64,000 nucleotides of DNA from contig NZ_RKLV01000001.1 of the NCBI RefSeq assembly GCF_026242195.1, positions 186,001 to 250,000 of the forward strand, given 5' to 3'. Position numbers and translations under genes: made by a program. The notes beneath the pieces are model-generated. The model was not told where the DNA came from. It saw nothing but the letters and a program-made list of their open reading frames with translations, and made no database searches. The DNA is from Halorutilus salinus. GTDB taxonomy: Archaea > Halobacteriota > Halobacteria > Halobacteriales > Halorutilaceae. Of the stretch, positions 17,445 through 27,393 are shown one piece after another (the first letter of the stretch is position 1; the number at the start of each line of letters is the position of its first letter).

Positions 17445-18127
17445 CGGTCGCTGTCGTATCGTTCGGCGGTTCGAACTGCGACCGCGACGTTGCGAAGGCT
17501 CTCCGACGTATCGACGTACCCGCGGACACCGTCTGGTACAAGGACGAGGAGGAGGTCGCCGACGCCGACGGCGTCGTCCTACCCGGCGGCTTCTCGTACG
17601 GCGACTACCTCCGCGCCGGAGCGATGGCGGCGCGTACACCCGTTATGGAACGCGTCCGCAACCGTGTCGACGACGGCGCGCCCGTTCTCGGTATATGCAA
17701 CGGCGCGCAGATCCTGTGCGAAAGCGATGTCGTCCAAGGCGCTTACGCACAGAACCTTTCCGCGAGGTTCCGGTGCGAACCCGTCCGTCTCCGTGTCGAG
17801 ACCACCGACACGCCGTTTACGCGTCGTTTCGACGAGGGCGATACCGTCGAGATACCGATTGCGCACGCCGAAGGACGGTACGTTCCCGACGACCTCGACG
17901 CCCTCATAGACGACGACCGGGTTCTTTTCAGGTACGTCGACGAGAACGGCGAACCGACCGACGAAGCCAACCCGAACGGAAGCGTCGACAACATCGCGGG
18001 TATCGTCGGAGGGTCGCGCAACGTCGCCGCTATGATGCCCCATCCCGAACGCGCCTCACATCCGCTTCTCGGAACCGACGACGGTCTCGACGTTCTCGCG
18101 GGGTTCTCGGATCCTTCCGACGGATAG
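17441..18127 (+). CDS. purQ: FGAM synthase glutaminase subunit PurQ
   Basis: A 228-residue class I amidotransferase that supplies ammonia to FGAM synthase. It shows VVSFGGSNCDRDVAKAL, GGFSYGDYLRAGAMAA, the nucleophile Cys in VLGICNGAQIL and the catalytic MMPHPERAS. GTG start at 17441 is coupled to purS. Confidence 0.97.
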   Translation: MTVAVVSFGGSNCDRDVAKALRRIDVPADTVWYKDEEEVADADGVVLPGGFSYGDYLRAGAMAARTPVMERVRNRVDDGAPVLGICNGAQILCESDVVQGAYAQNLSARFRCEPVRLRVETTDTPFTRRFDEGDTVEIPIAHAEGRYVPDDLDALIDDDRVLFRYVDENGEPTDEANPNGSVDNIAGIVGGSRNVAAMMPHPERASHPLLGTDDGLDVLAGFSDPSDG

Positions 18128-18199
18128 ACGACGCGCACGGACTGAAACGACGCGCATAGGTTAGTCAGGTTTATTTCCCACCGGTATAACCATCGAACG

Positions 18200-18523
18200 A
18201 TGAGGGGGAGAAGGTTCGTGCTCGTCGCCGCGGTTCTCGGGATAACCGGCTCCGTCTTCTACGTCACCCTGCGTTTCTTCGCCTCCGTACAGGTCGTTAC
18301 CTACACAGACGGCTCTGTATCCGTCTCTCCGGGCGCTCTACCCGTTCAGCTTGGCTCCCTCGCAGTCTTTCTCGTCGTCTCCGTCGTCGGGCTGTACGTT
18401 ACTATACGTCTTCTCACGCGCCCCCAAAAGACCGAGAAACACAGCTCCGACACTGACTCCTCATGGCGTCTATACCTCCACAGGCTCGAACTACCACCGT
18501 TCAACGAGGACGACGAGGACTGA
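18200..18523 (+). CDS. Small two-helix membrane protein, unknown function
   Basis: A 107-residue protein with two membrane helices (about 7-28 and 50-70), a short loop between them (VTYTDGSVSVSPGALPVQL), and a charged cytoplasmic tail ending in FNEDDED. No known family was recognised. It stands alone between purQ and gap on the same strand; a TATA-like TTTATT lies about 30 bp upstream of the ATG. Confidence 0.65.
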   Translation: MRGRRFVLVAAVLGITGSVFYVTLRFFASVQVVTYTDGSVSVSPGALPVQLGSLAVFLVVSVVGLYVTIRLLTRPQKTEKHSSDTDSSWRLYLHRLELPPFNEDDED

Positions 18524-18562
18524 ACACGAAAGCCTAAAGCGATCTCCGCGTCTTGGACGACC

Positions 18563-19561
18563 ATGGTAGACGTTGCGGTAAACGGATACGGCACCATCGG
18601 AAAACGCGTAGCCGACGCCGTCGCGCTTCAGGACGGTATGGATCTCGTCGGTGTCGCCAAGACGAAGCCCAACTTTGAGGCGCGTAACGCCGTCGAACGC
18701 GGATACCCTCTGTACGCCGCCGTCAAGGAGCGCGCCGACGAGTTCGCCGATGCGGGGATCGATACGGCGGGTACAGTCGGCGAGATGCTCGAACGCGCCG
18801 AGGTCGTCATCGATGCATGCCCGTCGGGCGTAGGGGCACAGAACGCGAGCATGTACGACGACCACGATGTCAAGGCGGTGTTCCAAGGCGGCGAGGACGA
18901 CGCCGTCGCCGAACGTAGCTTCAACGCGTCGGCGAACTACGGAGACTGTGTGGGCGCGGACTCCGTACGCGTCGTCTCGTGCAACACGACGGGACTCCTA
19001 CGCGTCCTCCATCCCCTCGAACGCGACCACGGTATAGGCAAGGTGCGCGCTACGCTCGTGCGCCGCGGCGGCGACCCTTCGCAACACGGACGTGGACCTA
19101 TCAACGACATACTACCGAACCCCATCACGATCCCTTCGCACCACGGACCCGACGTCCGTACCGTGATGGACGTTGACATAACGACGACGGGGTTCAAGGT
19201 TCCCGCAACCCTGATGCACGTACATTCGTTAAACGTCGAGACCGAAGCGTCGCGCGCCGAGGTGATCGAAACACTCGAAGACGAGTCGCGCGTCCGTTTC
19301 GTCGAACCCGACGACCGCGTATCGAGTACCGCCGAAATCAAGGAGATGATGCTTGACGAAGGAAGACCGCGCGGCGACGCGTGGGAGAACATGGTCTGGC
19401 GTGACTCCGTGTCCGTTGAGGACGGCGAACTCTACCTGTTCCAAGCGATCCATCAGGAGAGCGACGTTGTTCCGGAGAACGTCGACGCGGTGCGTGCAAT
19501 CGCGGGAACCGCAGACCGCGACGAGAGCGTCCGCGCAACGAACGAGACACTCGGAATCTGA
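18563..19561 (+). CDS. gap: Glyceraldehyde-3-phosphate dehydrogenase, archaeal type II
   Basis: A 332-residue archaeal GAPDH of the gluconeogenic type. It has [18 protein letters not shown] as the NAD(P)-binding start, the catalytic Cys in [11 protein letters not shown] near residue 140, [16 protein letters not shown], and the conserved [10 protein letters not shown] segment. The ATG at 18563 is preceded by only 39 bp after the previous gene. Confidence 0.96.
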   Translation: MVDVAVNGYGTIGKRVADAVALQDGMDLVGVAKTKPNFEARNAVERGYPLYAAVKERADEFADAGIDTAGTVGEMLERAEVVIDACPSGVGAQNASMYDDHDVKAVFQGGEDDAVAERSFNASANYGDCVGADSVRVVSCNTTGLLRVLHPLERDHGIGKVRATLVRRGGDPSQHGRGPINDILPNPITIPSHHGPDVRTVMDVDITTTGFKVPATLMHVHSLNVETEASRAEVIETLEDESRVRFVEPDDRVSSTAEIKEMMLDEGRPRGDAWENMVWRDSVSVEDGELYLFQAIHQESDVVPENVDAVRAIAGTADRDESVRATNETLGI

Positions 19562-19670
19562 GCTGTACCCACCCGACAACCGTTCAATCTGTCCGGGGAG
19601 AGGCAACAATACACCGCTACATGTAGCCGCCACGATATGGTGTACCCGACATCTCGCACGGTCTGACCAA

Positions 19671-19720
19671 GTTTTATTATCCCCGCCGACTAACGACGTG
19701 TCGTTCAGGAGGACGAATAT
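19671..19720 (+). promoter_or_regulatory. nrdJ promoter and Shine-Dalgarno with TTG start
   Basis: A TATA-like TTTATTAT (19673-19680) would place transcription start near 19703. AGGAGGA at 19707-19713 lies 7 nt before the TTG start at 19721. A strong ribosome-binding site is unusual among the mostly leaderless genes here and decides the start, since no in-frame ATG or GTG is close. Confidence 0.6.
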
Positions 19721-22700
19721 TTGAGCATACACAACTCTGTTGAACTGCCGGTGAAACGCACGACAGGGGACACGTTGAAGGATCGTCTTACGGAGAACGC
19801 GTACGAGCGCATACTACCCGCGCGGTACCTGCGTCAGAACGAGGAGGGTGAGATGGTCGAGGATCAGGAGGAGCTTTTCGAACGCGTCGCCAAGAACGTC
19901 GCTCTCGCGGAAGCCGTCTACGCCGCGGAGCGCAACGGCGAAACTGTCTACGTCGAACCCTCGGACGTAAAGACCGACCACTCGAACCGTGACGAACTCG
20001 TCGAGGAGGTGTTCGGCGAGGGCGTCGCTCTTGAGGACGACGTTACGACGCAACTCACCGAGGAGAACGTCTCCAAGTTCGCGTACGACACCGTCGTACC
20101 CAAGCTTGAGGGCGAGGTGCGAGAAGCCGTTGTTGAGACGCGCGACGAGTTTCAGGAGGCTATGGAACGTCTGTCTTTCATCCCCAACTCGCCGACGCTT
20201 ATGAACGCGGGCGACGAGCTACAACAGCTGTCGGCGTGCTTCGTCGACTCGCCCGGCGACGACATGCAGGATATACACGAGACGGCGAAGGAGGCGGCGG
20301 AGGTCTTTCAGTGCCTCACCCAAGACGCGACCGTCCGTGTGGAGGGTAAGGGCACCGTCTCGGTAGCCGATGTCGAACCCGGCGACGGTATCGTACAGCG
20401 CGACGGTGACGGGCATACGACGCGGAACGTCGACGAGGTACACGCGTACGACGAAGCGCCGGTTCGCCGTCTCGTAACCGAAGCCGGAACCGAGGTTACG
20501 GGGACGCCCAACCACGAACTCCTCATCGACGGCGACTGGACGCGTATAGACGAGGTAGGGGAAGGCGACTCGGTCGCCCTCCGCCTCGGATGGCTCGACA
20601 ACGGTGGTACCGATGTCGAACTCAAAAAGGTCGAGACGGGCGCGATGTGGGGCGAAAGCCGTACCGTCTCGAACGGGGATATAGAGGAACTCCACGCCGA
20701 AGGTCTCAGCGACTACGCGATCGCGGAGACCCTCGGTACATCGCCTTCGACGGTTCAAAGACGCCGCTCCATAGAACTCGGTCTTGACCCCAACGGAACC
20801 GGCGGACGCTCCGAAGGGGACGTTGGCTTCGACACCGACGGCTTCGAGAGACTCCACGGCGACGGACACACCGACGGTCAGATCGCCGACGAACTCGGTG
20901 TCTCAGCGCGTACCGTCGCCCGTTACCGTGAACAGCGGTCTCTCGATCCGAACGGAAGCGGCGTCAAGACCGTCAGACAGCCCGGTACGCTTACACCCGA
21001 ACTCGCCGAACTCGTAGGGATGTGGGTGGGCGACGGCTCCAAGCACGAGGACGGTATACGTTTCCATCTCGCACGCGATGAGACGGTTGAGCGCGCAGAC
21101 CGTCTCTGCCGAGAACTGTTCGACGCCGGACTTGACCGGAGATGGGAAGACGGCTGTTACGACGCCGTCCTGCATAGCCACGAGGTGAAACGGTGGTGGC
21201 TCACCAACTTCGGTGACGCGAAGCCCGATGCGACAGAAGCGCGGGTTCCGGACGCCGTAAAACGCGCCGACACCGAGACCGTCTCGGCTTTCCTGCGCGG
21301 TCTTTTCTCGACCGACGGTGGCTTACAGAAGGATCTGTACCCGCGTCTCTGGAGTGCTTCGGAGGAGCTTATAGACGGCGTACAGAACCTCTTGCTCGGC
21401 ATCGGCGTTCCAGCCGTACGGTGGGGGTACGACACCGACGAACGCGACTACTACAACGTCGGACCGACCGGCGAGACGGGTCTGAAGAACTTCATCGAGG
21501 ACATCGGTTTCGTCGGTTCGCGTGACCAAACGATGCGCGACGAGTTCGGATCTGTCGACTCCGAGGAAACGACCGTAGGTAGCATCGAGGGTTCGACGTG
21601 GCAGGTACCCGTCGAAACCGTCGAGGATGCGGGTACCGACACCGTATACGACGTGACCGTTGCCGACGAACCCGAGTACGTCGCAAACTCGATCGTCTCT
21701 CACAACAGCGGCGGTGGAATGGGGTATGCCTTCTGGAAGCTACGCCCCTACGGCGATCCCGTCGGCTCCACAGGCGGTATCGCTTCGGGACCCATCACCT
21801 TCATGCGTACCTTTGACCAGATGTGTCAGACGGTCGCACAGGGCGGGACACGCCGCGGAGCGCAGATGGGCGTTATGCGTGTATCACACCCTGACGTCAT
21901 ACAGTTCATACACGCCAAGAACAAGGACGTGTCGCTCGCCCACACGCTCCGTCTCAACGACCCGGACGACTACACACACACGTCTTTCACCGAGGCGCTT
22001 GACGAGGCGCGCGAACTGATCGACGACGACGGGCGCGTGCCCCAGCATCTCCGTAACGCCGCCGAAGGACATCTGTCCAACTTCAACATCTCCGTCGGCG
22101 TCTCGCACGACTTCATGGAGGCGCTCGAAAACGACGAGGAGTTCACGTTCACCAACCCGCGTACGGACGAACCTCACGTTGCGACCGAGGGGACGAAGGA
22201 GATATACGAGAGGTTCGGTCTGGGCGACCACGTCGAGGTCGGCGAGGTTCTGAGCGTCCCCGCAAACGAAGTCTGGCAACGTATGATAGAGGGGGCGTAC
22301 GAGAACGGCGAACCCGGGGTTATCTACCTCGACCGCGTCAACGACGAGCACTCCTTCGATGTCGAAGAGCATCCTGACCACGAGATGCTCGCTACGAACC
22401 CGTGTGTCACGGGTGATACGCTCATAAGCACGGAGAACGGTCTCGTTCCCGCGGAGGAACTCTACGAGACCGGCGTAGCTACGGATGTCGTCGTCGATGG
22501 ACGCCTCACCGACGCGAAGGTCAAGGAAGCGAGTAGCGTCTACAAGACGGGGGAGAAGGACGTGTACAGGCTGACGACGGAGGAAGGCTATGAGATACGT
22601 CTCACAGCCGACCACCGTGTCATGACCGACGAAGGCTGGAAGGAAGCCGGAAGCCTTAGCGAGGACGACACGGTACATATACAGAACCGCAAGGGTGAGT

Positions 22701-25700
22701 TCGGTAGTCACGGCACCCCTGCCGAGGGACGTGTTCTCGGCTGGCTCGTCGGCGACGGGCATCTCAAACACGGCGAGGAACGCGCGGTTCTCAACTTCTA
22801 CGATGAGGACGCAGAGGTTTCGGAGGCGTTCGCCGAGGACGTTAACGAGGTCGTACGTGAACCCACGGGCAACGCCGACTACGGTGTAGGCGTGTCCGAA
22901 ATCGCGCGGGGTGACGACTACCGCGGCGAGGGCGCTCTCGAACAACGTATCCGATCCGCGAGGCTCTACGAGGTCGCCGAGGAAGCGGGTCTTGTCAAGG
23001 ACAAACACGCGGTTCCTGACGCCGTCACGCGTGGGAGCGAGGGGATGGCACGCGGCTTCCTGCGCGCCCTGTTTACCGCGGATGGAGGCGTGCAGGGTAA
23101 CGTCGAAAAAGGCGTCTCCGTCCGTCTGACGAGCACAGACACCGAACTGCTCAGGGATGTACAGCGTCTACTTCTCAACTTCGGTGTCTTCAGTAAGATA
23201 TACGAGGGGAGGCACGAAGCCGGCTCGAAGGAGCTACCCGACGGCAACGGCGGCACCAAGGAGTACGAAACACAGGCTGATCACGACCTCGTTGTCTCGA
23301 AGGACAGTCTCGTCCGGTTCAGGGGCGAGATAGGCTTCCTGCTTGACCGCAAGAACGAGGAACTCGACGACCGCCTTGCCGAGTACGACCGCGAACCCTA
23401 CGCCGACAGCTTCGACGCCACCGTCGAGTCGGTCGAGTACGACGGTCACGAGGCGGTCTACGACCTGACCGAGCCGGATACACATTCGTTCATCGGAAAC
23501 GGTGTTGTAGTTCACAACTGCGGAGAACAGCCGCTCGAAGAGTACGAGGCGTGCAACCTCGGACATATCAACCTCTCGACGCTAGTCGCGCGCGACGCAC
23601 CCGACTGGCGCGACTGGTACGCCGACAACGGCGACTCGTACGCGTCTCTCGAAGACGCTGTCGACGCCTTCCTTGACGAAGCGATAGACTGGGGAGAGTT
23701 CGACGACCGTATCGAGACGGGAACGCGGTTCCTCGAAAACGTCGTCACTATGTCCGACTTCCCCATCGACGAGATAGAGGAGAAGGTCTCCGAGATGCGT
23801 AAGATAGGTCTCGGAATAATGGGTCTCGCCCAGATGTACGTCCAGACGGGGATACGTTACGGAAGCGACGAGGCGAACGAGGTCGCGCGTCAGGTGATGC
23901 GGTATATCAACCACGGATCGAAACGTACCTCGCATGAACTCGCCGACGAACGCGGTGTCTTCGACGAGTGGGACAAGTCGAAGTACGCCAACCCGACGGA
24001 GTACGCCGACTGGTTTGAGAAACAGACGGGCGAGTCCGCGGACGACTGGGAGGACGGCTACCCGGTGCGCAACCACAACACGACGACGATCGCTCCGACA
24101 GGATGCGTTGACGAGGACTCGTTAGTCTCGACCGACGAAGGTCTGTGTCGCATCAAGAGCCTTGATAATACAGGCGCGGAGTTCGACCAGTGGGGCGAGA
24201 TAGACGAAGCTGTCGCCACGGACGGCGGGACGAAGGCGGCGACGGCTGTCTACGACAACGGCTTCGCCGACGTGCGGCGTATCCGAACCGAAGGCGGGTT
24301 CAGCGTCGCCGCAACCCCGAACCACAGGTTCCGTACGCTCACCGAAGACGGCGAGTATACGTGGAAGGAAGCCGACGACTTCAAACCGGGTGATCGTATA
24401 GTGCTTCAGCGCGACACGTTCGAGGGCGGATCCCGCGCTACACTCGACACGACTGAGCGCGAGAACTACTACCGCAACACGGATCCGGATCTCAAACTCC
24501 CCGACGAGATGTCGTCCGAACTCGCAGAGTTCCTTGGCTACTTCATGGGCGACGGCTACGTCCACGACGACGTGGGTGTAAAGCTCGTTGTCGAGTCCGA
24601 CGCCGAAGAGATAGACGAATATCTGCGTGAACTTGGAGAGTCGGTCTTCGGCGTTACACCGACCGTTGAGGACAGAGGTACGCGTCATGTCCTTATCTTC
24701 GGCGGACGCCACCTCCCTCGTTACTTCGACGACAACGGCTGGAAGAAGGAGGACGGAAACAACGGCGAGGGCGCGGCGAGCGCGTTTGTTCCCGACGAGG
24801 TGCTCGGAAGTGACGAAGGGTGCGCAAAGTCGTTCCTGCGCGGTCTGTTTGAGGCGGACGGAACCGCCTCGCGGAAGGTCGAACTCTCGACCGTCTCCTC
24901 CAAACTCGCCGAGCAGGTACAGACACTCCTTCTGTCGCTGGACTGTGTCTTCGTTCAGGACGTGCTGGAAACCGAGGGCATGGAGAACCACTACGGCGAC
25001 AGACCACGGTACAGCGTACGCGGAGCGAACAAGCGCGAGGACAAACGTTTCCTCGACAAGATCGGATTCATAACCAAGACGACCGAGATTAAGCTTACGT
25101 CACAGTCGTACAAGCGCGACTCTTACCCGCCCGCTGTCGCCGATCATCTGCGTGACCTCAGCGGCTACGACGATGTAAGCGAGGAGACGAAGCACAGGGT
25201 TCGTCAGTCACCGATAAACGGCTCCGTAACCCGCAAGCTCGTGCGTGATGTCGAGGAAGAGACGGGTGAAAAGGTTCACGTCGACGGTCGCCGTCTTAAC
25301 GACTTCTACGCCGCACCCGTCAAATCCGTCACCGAGGAGACGGCGTACACGAAGGACATCAGCGTCCCGTCGAACAACACGTACGTCGCAAACGGGTTCG
25401 TCACCCACAACACGACCTCGATGATAGGCAACACGACGGGCGGTTGCGAACCTATCTACAACGTCGCCTACTACAAGAACGTCTCCGATGACGTACAGGG
25501 CGATGAGATGCTCGTCGAGTTCGACGACTACTTCCTCCGTGTTCTCCGCGAGAACGACATCGATGTGGAGGCGGTCAAGGAAGAGGCTCAGGAGCAGATG
25601 TCGGCGAACGAGTTCGACGGCGTCGACGGTCTCGACACCGTACCCGACGCAATCGGCGAGCTTTTCGTCACGACGGGCGACCTGTCAGCGAAGGAGCACG

Positions 25701-26680
25701 CATCGGTACAGTGTGCGTGTCAGGAAGGCGTGGATAGCGCGATCTCGAAGACGACGAACGCACCACACGACTCGACGGTCGAGGACGCGAAGGAAGTCTT
25801 CGAGTACATCTACAGAAACGGCGGCAAGGGCGTCACCTACTACCGCGACGGCACGCGTTCGAAGCAGGTGCTGACGACACGCGCCGACAACAAGGACGCC
25901 GCGGACGACGTCGACCCGGTCGAGGAGGTGCGCGGGATGCTCGCAGACGGCGAACTCACCGTGGACGAACTCACCGACGGCGTCGAGGGTATCGATACAT
26001 CCGACGCCGACACGCCTGAGGCGACCGCAGGCGCACAGTCGGGCGGGGAAGCCGACGGAACGGAACCGACGGCGACCGAAGACGCGACGAACGGTACCGC
26101 CGAAGCCGAACCCCCGAAACGCGGCGACGAGTTTGCGCCGCGTCCGCGACCCGACACCATTTCGGGCGCTACTCAGAAGGTCGAGACGGGGTACGGGGGT
26201 CTGTACGTCACCATCAACGAGGACGACGAGGGCGTCTTCGAGGTCTTCGCACGTATCGGCAAGTCGGGCGGCTACACCGCCTCGTTCACCGAGGCTATCG
26301 CGCGTCTCTCGTCCCTCTGTCTCCGCTCCGGCATACCGCCCCAACAGGTCGTACAGCAACTCGAAGGCATACGTTCGCCGAAGGTGACGTTCGACCGCGG
26401 CGAGCAGGTTCACAGCGTTCCCGATGGCATAGCGAAAGCTATGACACGGTACATGAACGGAGAGACACGTCCACAGCAGTCGCGTCTTCCGCTCCGCGAG
26501 GAAGACGACGACGAGGAGCCGCGTGCCGAAAGCGACGGCGGCACGGCGACGGCTTCGGGTGGCGACGTACAGCAGATAATCGACGAAGGACGCAACCCCG
26601 AATGCCCCGACTGCGGCTCGATGCTCGTCTACACAGAGGGATGCGTCAAGTGCAACGACTGCGGGTTCTCCGAGTGCTAA
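19721..26680 (+). CDS. nrdJ: Adenosylcobalamin-dependent ribonucleotide reductase with three inteins
   Basis: The 2319-residue open frame encodes an extein of about 1046 residues (class II NrdJ) after removal of three inteins of 465, 372 and 436 residues. Extein landmarks are [36 protein letters not shown], the catalytic [22 protein letters not shown] (thiyl radical Cys and Glu), [18 protein letters not shown] (phosphate loop) and [13 protein letters not shown]. The C-terminus has a TSCPD-type domain ([20 protein letters not shown]) and a zinc-ribbon [20 protein letters not shown]. It makes dNTP precursors with vitamin B12 and needs no oxygen. The gene has no frameshift despite 3.8 kb of intein DNA. 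Confidence 0.96.
   Translation: [2319 protein letters not shown]
20312..21706 (+). mobile_element. Intein 1 in nrdJ (before SGGGMGYAF), with tandem HTH repeats and LAGLIDADG endonuclease
   Basis: Starts at Cys198 of the precursor ([14 protein letters not shown]) and ends with the His-Asn of NSIVSHN, followed by extein Ser663. Block B is GTPNHELLI. The homing endonuclease motifs are [11 protein letters not shown] near 21010 and [12 protein letters not shown] near 21290. Between the splicing domain and the endonuclease lie two tandem helix-turn-helix repeats (about 20670-20966), discussed in the findings. Length 465 residues. Confidence 0.92.
22403..23518 (+). mobile_element. Intein 2 in nrdJ (at the catalytic cysteine)
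   Basis: Starts at Cys895 ([13 protein letters not shown]) and ends with IGNGVVVHN; the next extein residue is Cys1267 of CGEQPL, the thiyl-radical cysteine. Block B is LTADHRVM. Endonuclease motifs are [10 protein letters not shown] and [12 protein letters not shown]. Length 372 residues, the smallest of the three. Confidence 0.93.
24104..25411 (+). mobile_element. Intein 3 in nrdJ (in the APTG/TTSM loop)
   Basis: Starts at Cys1462 ([13 protein letters not shown]) and ends with NGFVTHN; the next extein residue is Thr1898. Block B is [10 protein letters not shown]. Endonuclease motifs are [12 protein letters not shown] and [12 protein letters not shown]. Length 436 residues. Confidence 0.93.
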
Positions 26681-26721
26681 GGTAGCGTCGTCCTTTTGAC
26701 GCGCGACGACGAACCGCGTTC

Positions 26722-27393
26722 ATGCACGACTTCGTCCACGCCGCACCCGAAACGGCGACGACGCCCGCGAGGATGGCACAGACCGCGGCGCACGCGGGCT
26801 ACGACGCCGTCGTCCTGCGCAACCATTTCAACCCCGACGACGCGTATCCCTCGTACGACATACCCGACGGAACAGGGATTCCGATGCACGAGGGCGTTGA
26901 GGTACGCGCCGACGGCGTCGAACCGTTACACGAAGGCGTCCGGCGCGCCGAACGAGGGGGTGCGGAGGTCGTCGCCGTACACGGGGGTGAGGAAGCCCTA
27001 AACCGCGCGGCGATACAGGCGGACGTCGACCTACTTGCTCACCCGAACCGCGGACGCGGGCGCTCCTTCGATCACGTTCTGGCGCGCGAAGCCGCGGAAT
27101 CGGGCGTCGCCGTCGAACTGTCGCTCGCGTCCGTTCTGCGCTCCACCGGCGGCGAACGCGTCGAAGCCGTGCGCGACCTCCATACCACGTTAAAGCTCGT
27201 ACGGAAGTACGGGACGCCTTTCGTCGTCTCCGCCGACGCACGCACGCATCTGGAGTTACGCGCACCGCGTGAACTCCGTGCAGTCGCGTACCTCATCGGT
27301 ATCGACGAGGAAGAGTTCGACCGTGCGACGGACGAGACACCGCGCCGACTCGTCGAGAACGACGATGCGGACGTCGAGGTGCTCGACGGATGA
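26722..27393 (+). CDS. rnp3: RNase P protein component 3 (Rpp30)
   Basis: A 223-residue TIM-barrel-like subunit of archaeal RNase P, which trims the 5' leader of pre-tRNA. It shows MHDFVHAAPE, GYDAVVLRNH, GVEVRADGVEPLHEGV, VVAVHGGEEALNRAAIQADVDLLAHPNRGRG and VVSADARTHLELRAPRELRA. The stop overlaps the rnp2 ATG (ATGA). Confidence 0.93.
   Translation: MHDFVHAAPETATTPARMAQTAAHAGYDAVVLRNHFNPDDAYPSYDIPDGTGIPMHEGVEVRADGVEPLHEGVRRAERGGAEVVAVHGGEEALNRAAIQADVDLLAHPNRGRGRSFDHVLAREAAESGVAVELSLASVLRSTGGERVEAVRDLHTTLKLVRKYGTPFVVSADARTHLELRAPRELRAVAYLIGIDEEEFDRATDETPRRLVENDDADVEVLDG

Noticed and set aside
18528-18562. Half iron-box (CCTAAA) before gap
   Set aside because: Only one arm is present; no TTAGG partner at the right spacing.
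21884-23008. 374-codon minus-strand open frame inside nrdJ
   Set aside because: It is the antisense of extein and intein 2 coding sequence; its composition (Val/Leu/Arg-rich) is that of a codon-bias shadow.
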